Source of the DNA: JAICYJ01 sp963766445
GTDB taxonomy: Bacteria > Actinomycetota > Thermoleophilia > Gaiellales > JAICJC01
DNA: 64,000 nucleotides
Assembly (NCBI GenBank): GCA_963766445.1
Contig: CAVXZW010000024.1
Span: forward strand, 99,196-163,195
Direction: 5' to 3'
Part shown: piece after piece, positions 56,129-64,000 of the stretch
How positions within the stretch are numbered: position 1 is the stretch's first letter
How the letters are laid out: each line of letters opens with the position of its first letter
Notes under the pieces: generated by a model
Database searches by the model: none
Told to the model about the DNA's origin: nothing
The model's input: only the letters and a program-made list of their open reading frames with translations
Translations under genes and position numbers: made by a program

Positions 56129-56524
56129 TTAGCCAGTCGCAGTGGCCTCATCCCAGCGCACGATCAGGGCGTAGAGCACCACGACGGTGAGAGCGAGGAC
56201 GGACAGCCCCCACAACACGTAGGACGTGCTGCCAATGAAGCCCAGCTGCACGATGAAGCTGAGACTGGCGACCACGATCGCCGTCCAGCGTGCCCAGCTC
56301 GACCCCGCGAGCAGGCCGACTCCGGCCAGCGCTACGAGGATCCCCCACACCAGAATGATCCATCCCCACGTCTTCAGGTCGAACACGATGATCTGCTGCG
56401 GTGACACCACGTAATACTTACCCCTGATGATCGCGATCAGACCCTCAACGGCGTCGATCGATCCGATGATCACCATCAGCCACCCGGCGAACGAGATCCA
56501 ACCGCTCCATGCGTTCCGCTGCAT
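56129..56524 (-). CDS. DUF7144-type membrane protein
   Basis: 131 residues, four helices. SGWISFAGWLMVIIGSIDAV, KYYVVSPQQIIVFDLKTWGW and ILVALAGVGLLAGSSWARW are typical of this actinobacterial family of uncharacterised four-helix membrane proteins. Single gene. Confidence 0.82.
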   Translation of the reverse strand: MQRNAWSGWISFAGWLMVIIGSIDAVEGLIAIIRGKYYVVSPQQIIVFDLKTWGWIILVWGILVALAGVGLLAGSSWARWTAIVVASLSFIVQLGFIGSTSYVLWGLSVLALTVVVLYALIVRWDEATATG

Positions 56525-56608
56525 GTCACCCTCCTCATCCGACAGCCCCTGCCGAAGACGGTATCACTCGGTCCTCATACCTACCGTGGACCCTCAGCAC
56601 GAGTGACG

Positions 56609-57982
56609 CTACGACATGCCTGACGTCCGGCTGCGACCGGCGATTATCGCCCAGAGCTCGCCGATCGTGGAGCGGGAGACGCGGCGTGCTGCGGGAGATA
56701 CGCCCGCAGCGTGGCCGGGCAGCCGGACGCGCAGCGCGGCCGGCAGGCTCTCAAAGACGAGCGGCGGGTCGAGGGTCATGGCCTCTCCGTCGACGCCGAT
56801 CTCGACCGGGCCGCCGGAGTCGATGCGAAACCGCGGCGTCGTCCACTCATGCCAGCCCGAGAACCTGCGGATCTGGCCGGCGGCATTGAGGGCGACCAGC
56901 TGCTCGGCCGCCAGAGTGCCCTCGATGTGGGCGGTGACGACGCCAAGCAGTCCGCGGTCGATCCGCTCACGGGTGCCTCTGCCGGAGAAGTCCGCGAGCT
57001 GGTAGGCGTTGTTGGAGACCAGCACCATGTGAGCGGTCTCGTGGGCCGTGCCGTCGGGCCCGGTGAACTGCAGGTCGAGCGGCTGGGCGTCCGGGCCGAG
57101 CAGGTCGGGCAGCAGGGCCGCTGCCGTTCGCATCTTGGCGTCTCGGTACTCCGGCGCCTGCACGATCTTCGCGTACAGGCCAAGCGACGCGTTGTTCACG
57201 AACACGCGGCCGTTCACGGTGGCCAGGTCGATCGTGCGCTCCGTCGCGTCCGAGAAGGCATCGAGAGCGCCGACGACGTCATCGCGGTCGAGGCCGAGGT
57301 CGAGCGCAAAGTGGTTTCGCGTTCCCGCCGGCACGACCACGTGAGGGATCCCGTGGCGGCTGGCCACGGTGGCGATCAACGCCTGGGAGCCGTCGCCTCC
57401 CGCCATACCGATCACATCGGCGCCGCCGGCGATCGCCTCCTCGGCGAGCTCGAGCAGGTCATCGCCGGGGCGAAGCACCACGGCCTGGATGCCGCGAGCT
57501 GCGCATTCGCCGGCCAGATCGAACTTCACCGCCTTGCCGCCACCGGACTTCGGGTTCATCAGCAGCACCGGATGCACCGCGGCCGGCACGGGGCGGCCCG
57601 GGGTGGGTGCGGCCTGAAGCTCATCGATGCCGGTATGAAGCGCCGACCTGGCCGCGGCGATCGACAACGCGCCGAGCGCCGCCGCCCCGAACGCTCGCCA
57701 CCACACGACATCCGCGATCCCGATCGACGCCAGCAAAAGGGCCAGCCCGCCGGCCGCGACCAGGAGGGCGACGGCGCGGCCGGCGCCTCGGCGCGACACC
57801 GCCGTCCAGCCCGCGCCGACCACCACGACCGCTCCCAGCAGTGCGACGACCAGTCCCCGGCGGTTGTCGAGGGCCGCCACGACCACCACCAACACCGCGG
57901 CTGCTGCCGCAAGCAGCGCGATGGCTGCCATGACCCGGTCGCGAGCGCTGGGAGCGGTGGTCAGAACGGTTCGGGAATCCAT
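56609..57982 (-). CDS. Diacylglycerol kinase-family lipid kinase with N-terminal membrane domain
   Basis: 457 residues from ATG 57982. Three or four helices (residues 15-100) precede a DAGK catalytic domain: VLLMNPKSGGGKAVKFDLA, DVIGMAGGDGSQALIATVA (GGDG ATP-binding motif), VVVPAGTRNHFALDLGLDRD, VNNASLGLYAKIVQAPEYRD. Phosphorylates a lipid or isoprenoid. The start lies 22 nt inside the PPK2 gene, so it is the last gene of the SulP/PPK2 operon. Confidence 0.88.
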   Translation of the reverse strand: MDSRTVLTTAPSARDRVMAAIALLAAAAAVLVVVVAALDNRRGLVVALLGAVVVVGAGWTAVSRRGAGRAVALLVAAGGLALLLASIGIADVVWWRAFGAAALGALSIAAARSALHTGIDELQAAPTPGRPVPAAVHPVLLMNPKSGGGKAVKFDLAGECAARGIQAVVLRPGDDLLELAEEAIAGGADVIGMAGGDGSQALIATVASRHGIPHVVVPAGTRNHFALDLGLDRDDVVGALDAFSDATERTIDLATVNGRVFVNNASLGLYAKIVQAPEYRDAKMRTAAALLPDLLGPDAQPLDLQFTGPDGTAHETAHMVLVSNNAYQLADFSGRGTRERIDRGLLGVVTAHIEGTLAAEQLVALNAAGQIRRFSGWHEWTTPRFRIDSGGPVEIGVDGEAMTLDPPLVFESLPAALRVRLPGHAAGVSPAARRVSRSTIGELWAIIAGRSRTSGMS

Positions 57983-58788
57983 CGCAAAGGAAGATTGGGT
58001 TCGGCATAGCCGCCCGGCCGTTGCCGCGGCGGAAGCTTGACCTCGCTGGTCGTGAGCGGACCATAGGGAATCTGGTCGAGGAGGTGGCTGATGATGTTCA
58101 GCCGGCCCCGTCGCTTGTCGCTGGTGTCGGCGATGTACCAGGGAGCCCAAGCGGTGTCCGTCGCCTGCAGCATCGCGTCGCGCGCGCGTGAGTAGTCGTA
58201 CCAGCGGCTGTAGGACTTGAGATCCATGTCCGACAGCTTCCACACCTTGCGAGGATCGTTGATCCGGGCCTGGAGGCGCCGGGTCTGCTCGTCGGCGTCC
58301 ACCTCGAGCCAGTACTTGATGAGGAGGATGCCGGAGTCCGCCATCGTGCGTTCGATCAGCGGCACGCCCTCGAGGAATCTGGCCGTCTCCTCCTCGGTGC
58401 AGAAGCCCATCACCCGCTCGACGCCGGCGCGGTTGTACCAGCTGCGATCGAAGATCACGACCTCGCCGCCGGCGGGCAAGTGCTGGATGTAGCGCTGCGC
58501 GTAGAGCTGCGATCGTTCCCGTTCGGTCGGCGCCGGCAGCGCAACGACGCGGAATACGCGCGGGCTCACACGCTCGGTGATCCGCTTGATGGTGCCGCCC
58601 TTGCCCGCCGTGTCTCGCCCCTCAAAGACGATGCAGATCTTCGCGCCGGCGGCCTTCACCCACTCCTGCATCGCGACCAGCTCGCCGTGCAGACGTCGCA
58701 TCTCGGCCTCGTACGGCTTGCGCTTCATCCGAGCGGCGCGGCCGCCGGCCTCGTCCTCGTGCTGGTCCTGCTTCTTGCGCTTGCTCAT
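57961..58788 (-). CDS. ppk2: Polyphosphate kinase 2
   Basis: 275 residues. CIVFEGRDTAGKGGTIKRIT (Walker A), VVIFDRSWYNRAGVERVMGF (Walker B), the lid DLKSYSRWYDYSRARDAML and WYIADTSDKRRGRLNIISHLL are the PPK2 hallmark. One-domain PPK2s phosphorylate NDP or NMP from polyphosphate or make polyphosphate. Start at 58788, coupled to the upstream stop by ATGA. Confidence 0.95.
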   Translation of the reverse strand: MSKRKKQDQHEDEAGGRAARMKRKPYEAEMRRLHGELVAMQEWVKAAGAKICIVFEGRDTAGKGGTIKRITERVSPRVFRVVALPAPTERERSQLYAQRYIQHLPAGGEVVIFDRSWYNRAGVERVMGFCTEEETARFLEGVPLIERTMADSGILLIKYWLEVDADEQTRRLQARINDPRKVWKLSDMDLKSYSRWYDYSRARDAMLQATDTAWAPWYIADTSDKRRGRLNIISHLLDQIPYGPLTTSEVKLPPRQRPGGYAEPNLPLRWIPEPF

Positions 58789-59429
58789 CTCGTCCCTCCC
58801 GGATCGCCGAGCCCGTGGATCCACTCAGCGTAGGAACAGGCTTCCTCTGCCCGGAACGCCGAAGCCATGGGAAGCGGCTCGGCAAAGACTACGGCCGCGG
58901 TGTGTTTGATGCGTCCAAGAGCACCCCGGCCCCCGGCCTCGAATCCGAGCGTCCACCACGACTCGCCGGCGACCTCCACCTCGGTCAGCTCCACCGAGCA
59001 GTCGGGAGCACCCGCTGAGCCCGGGCCGCCGCCCGAGGTATCGATCGGGAACCTGGCGATCCGCCGGCGCTTGCTCACCCGCCGCCAGGCCGACCGCTCC
59101 AGCGGGCGCGAGAGGTCGACCCCACCGGGAAGCGGAATCGACCGCTTGATCCACGAGTCGATGCTGCCCGCGGCCGCGGCCGCGATGTCGAGCGCTCCCA
59201 CCGCGCCGCGGTGTTGTTTGACCTCGAAGCTCGCTCCGCCGCGGATCTTGATGGATAGGCCCGGCATGCGGGGGGAGATCAGATAGTCGTCGTCACGCGT
59301 CTCGGGCACCTGCGCGAAGCGCGAGAACCAGTGGGCGATCTCGCTTCCGGGGCGGCCGGGGCGAATCCATCGCACCTCGCACGTGCGTTCCTGGGCTGGA
59401 CGGCGCTGATGAGAATCCCCCTGGGTCAT
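58785..59429 (-). CDS. Unknown protein, possibly CYTH-like
   Basis: 214 residues; ATGA overlaps with both SulP and PPK2 genes. Alternating acidic/basic strands (LSIKIRGGASFEVKQHRG, RRVSKRRRIARFPI, CSVELTEVEVAGESWWTLGF) resemble a CYTH/triphosphate-tunnel barrel, a fold that handles polyphosphate; the N-terminal ExExK motif is not clear, so this is a hypothesis. Tight coupling with ppk2 supports a phosphate-related role. Confidence 0.6.
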   Translation of the reverse strand: MTQGDSHQRRPAQERTCEVRWIRPGRPGSEIAHWFSRFAQVPETRDDDYLISPRMPGLSIKIRGGASFEVKQHRGAVGALDIAAAAAGSIDSWIKRSIPLPGGVDLSRPLERSAWRRVSKRRRIARFPIDTSGGGPGSAGAPDCSVELTEVEVAGESWWTLGFEAGGRGALGRIKHTAAVVFAEPLPMASAFRAEEACSYAEWIHGLGDPGGTR

Positions 59430-61161
59430 GGCTCCTGTGGCGTCCAATCCGCGCCGGTCTGCTCCTGGTAGGCGGCGACGGCGTTGTCGAGCGTCGGGTA
59501 GAAGTGGTTTGGATCGATCGTGCGGGTCAACTCGTAGGCCAGGATCTTGGCACGGACCGGGTCCTTCATCTCGGCGAACACGAGCGAGACCCCACGGGCG
59601 TTTATCGCCTCGTCGAGATCCTCCAGCATGTCGGCCGCCGTCGTGTCGACGTCGGTGATCGGTTCGGCCGCGACCAGGATCCAGACGGGCGTCGGCTCGC
59701 GCGAGGCCAGCAGCAGGATCTGCTCACGGAAGGTGCGGGTGTTCGCGAAGAACAGCGGCGCATCGAAACGGAACATGACCAATCCGGGAAGCACCTCAGC
59801 CTCGGGATAGCTGGTGACGTCGTGGTAGCCGGGCAGGTTCGGCACGCGACCGAGCACGGCGTGGTAGGGCAGCCAGGAGCGCCGGAACAGGTTCATCACC
59901 GAGAGCGCGACGGCGACCACGATTCCCGGCAGCACGCCCAGGAAGGCGACGCCGAGAAAGGCGGCGATGGAAAGCGCCCACTCGGAACGCCGCTGCTTCC
60001 AGAGCCGGACTGTGCCCGGTACGTCGGCGAGCGACAGCGACGCGGTGATCACCACCGCCGCGAGCGTCGGCTGCGGGAGGTCGCGGAACAAGCCGGGAAC
60101 GAACAGGAGCATGGCTGCAATCAGGATCGCTCCGACCAGGCCGGTCACCTGCGTCTTTGCACCGGCCTGTTCGGCCACAGCCGTGCGCGACCCGCTCGTG
60201 CTGACCGGGAAGCCCTGGAAGAGACCGGCGCCGAGGTTGGCGACGCCGATCCCGACCATCTCCCGGTTGCCGTCGACCTCCTCACCCGATCTGCCGGCGA
60301 ATGCCGACGATGTCGCGATGGTGTCGGCGAGCGAGACGAGTGCGATCCCGAACGCGCCGGCCACCAGCGGGAGCAGGTCGGAGCGGTGCACGTCCGGGAC
60401 GGTCAGCGGTGGAAATCCCTCCGGCAGCGTGCCCACCAGCTTGACTCCGTGCTGCTCGAGCCCGAAGCCCGCGGCGACGGCGATCGAGACGATCACGGCC
60501 ACCAGCACGTTCGGCACGCGCGGCAGCGTCCTTCGCAGGACCGCGATCACCGCCAGAGCCAGCACGCCGACTGCGAGCGCCGCCCCCACGGTCTCGCCGT
60601 CCCGGAGGCCGTCGACGAATGCCCGGGTCTCGTCCACGAGGCCGTTCGCATCTGTCGAGAAGCCGAACAGCTTCGGGAGCTGTCCGACCAGGATGGTGAT
60701 CGCAAGCCCGTTCATGTAGCCGATCATGGTCGGCTTTGACAGCAGATCTGCGACGAACCCGAGCCTGGCCAGGCCACCCACGACCATGATCGCGCCCACG
60801 ATCAGCGCCAGCATCGATGCCAGCGCGACGGCTCGGGCGGGGTCGCCGTTGGCGGCGATCAGCGGCAGGGTCGTCGCCGCGATCATCGGCCCGAGCGAGG
60901 AGTCGGGCCGAGCACGAGGATCTTCGACGGGCCGAAGATCGCGTAGCCCACGAGGCACAGGATCGACGTGTACAAACCGGTGATGGCCGGCAGGCCCGCG
61001 AGCTCCGCGTACGCCATACCCTGCGGCACGAGCAGCGTCGTCAGCACCAGGCCTGCGACCACGTCCTTCGGCAGCCACTCCCGGCGATACTCGCGCAGCA
61101 TGCGAACACCGGCCGGGCCGGCGATCCAGCTCGGTGTCTTCTCCCCAGCCGCCTCAGCCAC
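59426..61161 (-). CDS. SulP-family anion transporter with STAS domain, apparent frameshift
   Basis: About 578 residues after repair. LPKDVVAGLVLTTLLVPQGM and AYAELAGLPAITGLYTSIL form the conserved N-terminus; near 60904 one G seems missing, after which SSLGPMIAATTLP continues. Then IGYMNGLAITILVGQLPKLF, the C-terminal STAS domain with VMFRFDAPLFFANTRTFREQ. Transports sulfate, bicarbonate or another oxyanion. First gene of an operon with an unknown protein, PPK2 and a lipid kinase. Confidence 0.9.
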
Positions 61162-61305
61162 GGCGACAACGATCGGCGTTTCTCATTCGGCTCGTCCCCA
61201 TCGGTTTGGCGATCTGCAGCGCGCGAAGGCGAACACTCTCACAGTCGCGTGACCCTCCAATCGGCGCAGCATTCCGCGTGGTCGGGCCACCTATACGATC
61301 GGAGG

Positions 61306-61982
61306 GTGCAAACACCTTCGCAGGAAGGCAGGGGCTCAGGCGACGGCGAAGCCGCCGTCATCCTTGTCGTCGCGATCTCGGCGGCGTGCTGGTTCGTATT
61401 CGGGGTGCTGGCGATCGTTGTCTCGTCCAGCGACACCCTGTCGGTCGACCAATCGGTGCTGACTTGGGTCGGCGAGCACCGCAGTCAGCCGTAACGTCGG
61501 CGATGCGAACCTTGACGTGGCTGGGATCGGCCGCCGTGCTCTACCCCGCGACGCTCGTGCTCGCGCTCTACTGGTGGCGGCGCGAACGCGATCGGCGGCC
61601 GGGAGCGATGCTGGCCGCCAGCCTGGCCGGATCGACCGTGCTCTACAACATCTTCAAGCGGATCACCGAGCGACCAAGGCCGCCGGCACCCGACGCGCTC
61701 GGGACGTACTCGCACTGGTCGTTCCCATCCGGCCATGCCACGCAGTGCATGGCGTTCTTCGCCATGCTCCTCGCCCTCGCGTGGCTCGCAGGGCGGCCAC
61801 GGCTGCGGCTTTGGAGCATTGCCGCGGCAGTGGTGCTCGCGGTGGGCGCCTCGCGGATCTACCTCGGCGCGCACTGGTTCACGGACGTGCTGGGAGGCTA
61901 CGCGCTGGGCGGGGCATGGGCCTCGCTGCTGACCGCGGCCGCCCTGAAAACCATCCTTCGGGCACCGCCGCGGGACCGATAG
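61306..61982 (+). CDS. PAP2-family membrane phosphatase, apparent frameshift
   Basis: About 225 residues after repair. The first helix (VILVVAISAACWFVFGVLAI) and TLSVDQSVLTWVGEHR are in one frame; a missing base near 61481 gives an early stop, and the next frame continues SAVTSAMRTLTWLGSAAVLY. Active-site motifs are intact: FKRITERPRPP, WSFPSGHATQ and SRIYLGAHWFTDVLGG. Dephosphorylates lipid phosphates such as undecaprenyl diphosphate or phosphatidate. Confidence 0.87.
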
Positions 61983-61991
61983 GATCAGTCC

Positions 61992-62350
61992 ATGCGGGGG
62001 ATCGTGAGGCAGATCACGCAGGTCAAGGCGAGGGCGACGTCGCTGGCCCGCCTGATCCTGGAGCTGGGGCAGCTGGAGGCAAAGCGCAAGGCGGCGACAC
62101 TCGGCAAGGCCGCCGTGTTCGCCATCACCGCCGGCGTGCTCGTCTTCTACGCGATGGGCTCCTGCTCGCTGCGGCGGCCGCAGGGTTGAACGAGACGCTG
62201 TCGCTGTGGCTTTCGCTGCTGATCGTCGCGGTCGTGGTGCTGCTGATCGCGGTCGTGCTCGTCCTGCTCGCGCGGCGGTTTGCCCGCGCCGCCTCGCCGC
62301 CAGTGCCCAGCCGGGCCGTCGATGAGGCAGGCGCACCGCCGACACGCTGA
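61992..62350 (+). CDS. Actinobacterial holin-X (holin superfamily III) protein, apparent frameshift
   Basis: About 119 residues after repair. QVKARATSLARLILELGQLE then AAVFAITAGVLVFYAM; one base appears missing near 62157, and LLLAAAAAGLNETLSLWLSL with a second long helix follows. The amphipathic start and two helices fit the holin-X group usually found beside DUF3618, as here. A chromosomal membrane protein, not evidence of a prophage. Confidence 0.78.
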
Positions 62351-62356
62351 AGACGC

Positions 62357-62554
62357 ATGCCTGAGCGCAGCGCTGAGCAGATCCGGCTGGAGATCGCGGC
62401 CGAGCGGCAACAGCTCGCCGACGACGTGGCCGAGCTGCGCAGGGAGGCGATGATCGTGATTCCCGTCGCCGCCGCTGCGCTGGTCGCCGTCACCATCCTC
62501 TCGCGCACCAAAGCCCCGACCCGCGCGGCAAAGCTGCTCTGGAGGCTGCGCTAG
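62357..62554 (+). CDS. DUF3618 protein
   Basis: 65 residues. RSAEQIRLEIAAERQQLADD is the DUF3618 signature (an acidic amphipathic helix), followed by one membrane helix (AMIVIPVAAAALVAVTIL) and a basic tail. Usually encoded with holin-X, six bases upstream here; function unknown. Confidence 0.82.
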   Translation: MPERSAEQIRLEIAAERQQLADDVAELRREAMIVIPVAAAALVAVTILSRTKAPTRAAKLLWRLR

Positions 62555-62572
62555 GCGGCGCGGCCGTGCTCG

Positions 62573-63856
62573 ATGGCAACCCGCGGAGCCGCGGGAACCG
62601 CCATGATGTCCCCGATGGAGTGGGCCCTGGTGCTGGTGTCGGTTGCGTTCCTTGGCGTCGCAGCCGTCTCGCGGAGGTTGGTCGGCACGCCGATCACGCC
62701 CGCGATGCTGTTCGTCGGCTTCGGGCTGCCGGTTGGTCCAAAGGCACTCGACGGGATCGACATCTCGAGCACGGGCTCGGTGGTGCGCATCCTGGCGGAG
62801 GCGACGCTGGCGCTGGTCCTGTTCAGCGACGCTTCGCGCGTCGATCTCAGCCATCTTCGCCGCGCGGTGGGCGTGCCGTTGCGGTTGCTGGCGGTCGGCC
62901 TGCCGCTGACGATCCTGATGGGCGCCGTCGCGGCGGCCGTCCTGTTCGGCCGGCTCACCGCCGCGGAGGCGGTGATCCTGGGCATCGTGCTGGCTCCGAC
63001 CGACGCCGCACTGGGGCAGGCGGTCGTGACGGAGCCGCGCGTCCCGCAACGGATCCGCCAGGGGCTCAACGTCGAGAGCGGGCTCAATGACGGCATCTGC
63101 GTCCCCCTGCTGTTCGCCGCCGTCGCCGTCGCCGATCTGGAGTCCGACATCTCCGGGGGCCGCAGCACGGCCAGGCTGCTGCTTGAGGAGATCGGCTACG
63201 GGGTGGCCGGCGGAGTCATTGCAGGCGTCGCGATCGCCGTGCTCATCCGCGCCGCAGGGAGACGGGGCCTGATCGCCACCCAGTGGTATCCGGTGATTCC
63301 GGCAGCCGGCGCCGGCCTCGCCTACGGGATCGCCAGCGCGCTGGGCGGGTCGGGCTTCATCGCGGCGTTCGTGGCGGGTGTCGTGTTCAGGCTTGCGCTG
63401 GGACGCGACCCGGAGCAGCTGAATCGGCTGACCGAGGAGGTGGGCGACGTCCTCAGCGGCGTCACCTTCATCCTGTTCGGCGCAGTCCTGCTCGGCCCCA
63501 CGCTCACCGAGTTGAGCTGGCAGCTGATCCTCTACGCGGTGCTCAGTCTCACGCTGGTGCGCATGATTCCGGTCGCGATCGCGATGTGGGGCACGCACGC
63601 GGGCCGTCCCACGCTGGGCTTCCTCGGGTGGTTCGGCCCTCGCGGCCTGGCATCGATCGTGTTCGCCGTGATCGTGGTCGAGGAGTCACGACTACCGGGC
63701 GAGCACCTGATCGTGCTCGCCGTCTACCTGACCGTCGGGCTCTCCGTCCTCGCCCATGGCCTCACCGCCGGCCCGCTTGCCGCCCGCTATGCGACCTGGT
63801 ACGAGTCCCATCCCCGGGACGGGCGCCGGCGATGGAAAGCGCTGCGACCGAAATGA
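62573..63856 (+). CDS. Cation:proton antiporter (NhaP/CPA1 type)
   Basis: 427 residues, about 12-13 membrane segments; start at 62573 or at a later ATG near 62609. LALVLFSDASRVDLSHLRRA, ILGIVLAPTDAALGQAVVTE and RQGLNVESGLNDGICVPLLF (the ND pair of CPA1 exchangers), then GWFGPRGLASIVFAVIVVEE. Exchanges Na+ or K+ for H+. 63857-64000 contains nothing I can call. Confidence 0.9.
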   Translation: MATRGAAGTAMMSPMEWALVLVSVAFLGVAAVSRRLVGTPITPAMLFVGFGLPVGPKALDGIDISSTGSVVRILAEATLALVLFSDASRVDLSHLRRAVGVPLRLLAVGLPLTILMGAVAAAVLFGRLTAAEAVILGIVLAPTDAALGQAVVTEPRVPQRIRQGLNVESGLNDGICVPLLFAAVAVADLESDISGGRSTARLLLEEIGYGVAGGVIAGVAIAVLIRAAGRRGLIATQWYPVIPAAGAGLAYGIASALGGSGFIAAFVAGVVFRLALGRDPEQLNRLTEEVGDVLSGVTFILFGAVLLGPTLTELSWQLILYAVLSLTLVRMIPVAIAMWGTHAGRPTLGFLGWFGPRGLASIVFAVIVVEESRLPGEHLIVLAVYLTVGLSVLAHGLTAGPLAARYATWYESHPRDGRRRWKALRPK

Positions 63857-64000
63857 CCCGGCCCCGCGGTCATGCCACCGACGCGCAGCCTGAGCCGGCC
63901 GGGAGCGGGCCTTTCTGAGGGTGTGATGGTAGGCGTTTCAGGAGGGTACCGGGTTGGCCGATGCCGTCCAAACTGACCGAGAACGTCGCCGACGTATGAA

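Noticed and set aside
61992..62350. Prophage remnant suggested by the holin name
   Set aside because: Holin-X with DUF3618 is a common chromosomal pair; no phage structural, integrase or att sequences nearby.

Overview
This is a GC-rich chromosomal segment from an actinobacterium. The actinobacterial-type coproheme decarboxylase, the holin-X/DUF3618 pair, several leaderless-looking promoters and tightly overlapping ATGA/GTGA gene junctions fit Actinomycetota. A soil lineage such as Thermoleophilia is my guess; there is no rRNA gene to settle it. One tRNA (Leu, CAG) is present. I saw no CRISPR array, prophage, insertion sequence or replication origin.

Layout. 1-1.25 kb (minus): pilin-like TadE-type genes and a pilin-like/NlpC-P60 fusion cut by the window edge. 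1.3-8.2 kb: housekeeping genes (HemQ, a frameshifted NhaA-DsbA fusion, a DNA methyltransferase, membrane proteins, Bcp, a class III CoA-transferase, tRNA-Leu). 8.3-12.3 kb: a MarR-like regulator, an APC permease, a gamma-glutamyl hydrolase and a class III aminotransferase, which looks like an amine-catabolism unit. 12.3-18.5 kb: CBS protein, a second APC permease divergent from a GntR/FadR-type regulator, an amidohydrolase, a 73-nt repeat array, and a FAH/CMD pair. 19.26-30.03 kb: a long co-directional catabolic operon (FAH, extradiol-type VOC dioxygenase, HpaB-like hydroxylase, ABM-like protein, acetoacetate-decarboxylase-like protein, SDR, ALDH, P450, glutamine-synthetase-like ligase, second P450, Rieske ferredoxin, small ORF), nearly all joined by 1-4 nt overlaps. 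30-42 kb: GGDEF protein, Fe-dependent alcohol dehydrogenase, a TetR/MFS efflux pair, a two-domain VOC protein, a second copy of the repeat family, FrnE-like DsbA, a kinase, a phosphotransferase and a membrane-bound spermidine-synthase-like protein.

42.1-46.9 kb (minus) is a cytoplasmic NAD-linked formate dehydrogenase operon. The catalytic subunit has an in-frame TGA at the active-site position, followed 11 nt later by a 7-bp hairpin with a GGUCU loop. This is a textbook bacterial SECIS, so the enzyme is very probably a selenoprotein. Its N-terminal Fe-S half is encoded separately, at the far end of the operon. 48.5-52.7 kb encodes a giant surface protein: six DUF11-type modules, an LPXTG-like MPHTG sorting signal, a membrane segment with a basic tail, then, in the same reading frame, more membrane segments and a complete sortase domain. 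This looks like a sortase substrate fused to a sortase. 52.7-63.9 kb: a P-type ATPase, a SulP transporter/unknown/PPK2/DAG-kinase-like operon, PAP2 phosphatase, holin-X, DUF3618 and a Na+/H+ antiporter.

Assembly quality: at least 12 genes carry apparent single-base frameshifts, mostly +1 insertions, while their conserved motifs stay intact on both sides of the break. In the DUF11 protein the tandem repeats act as an internal control and show the break to be one extra G. I treat these as likely sequencing errors, not true pseudogenes, and annotate the full extent of each gene.
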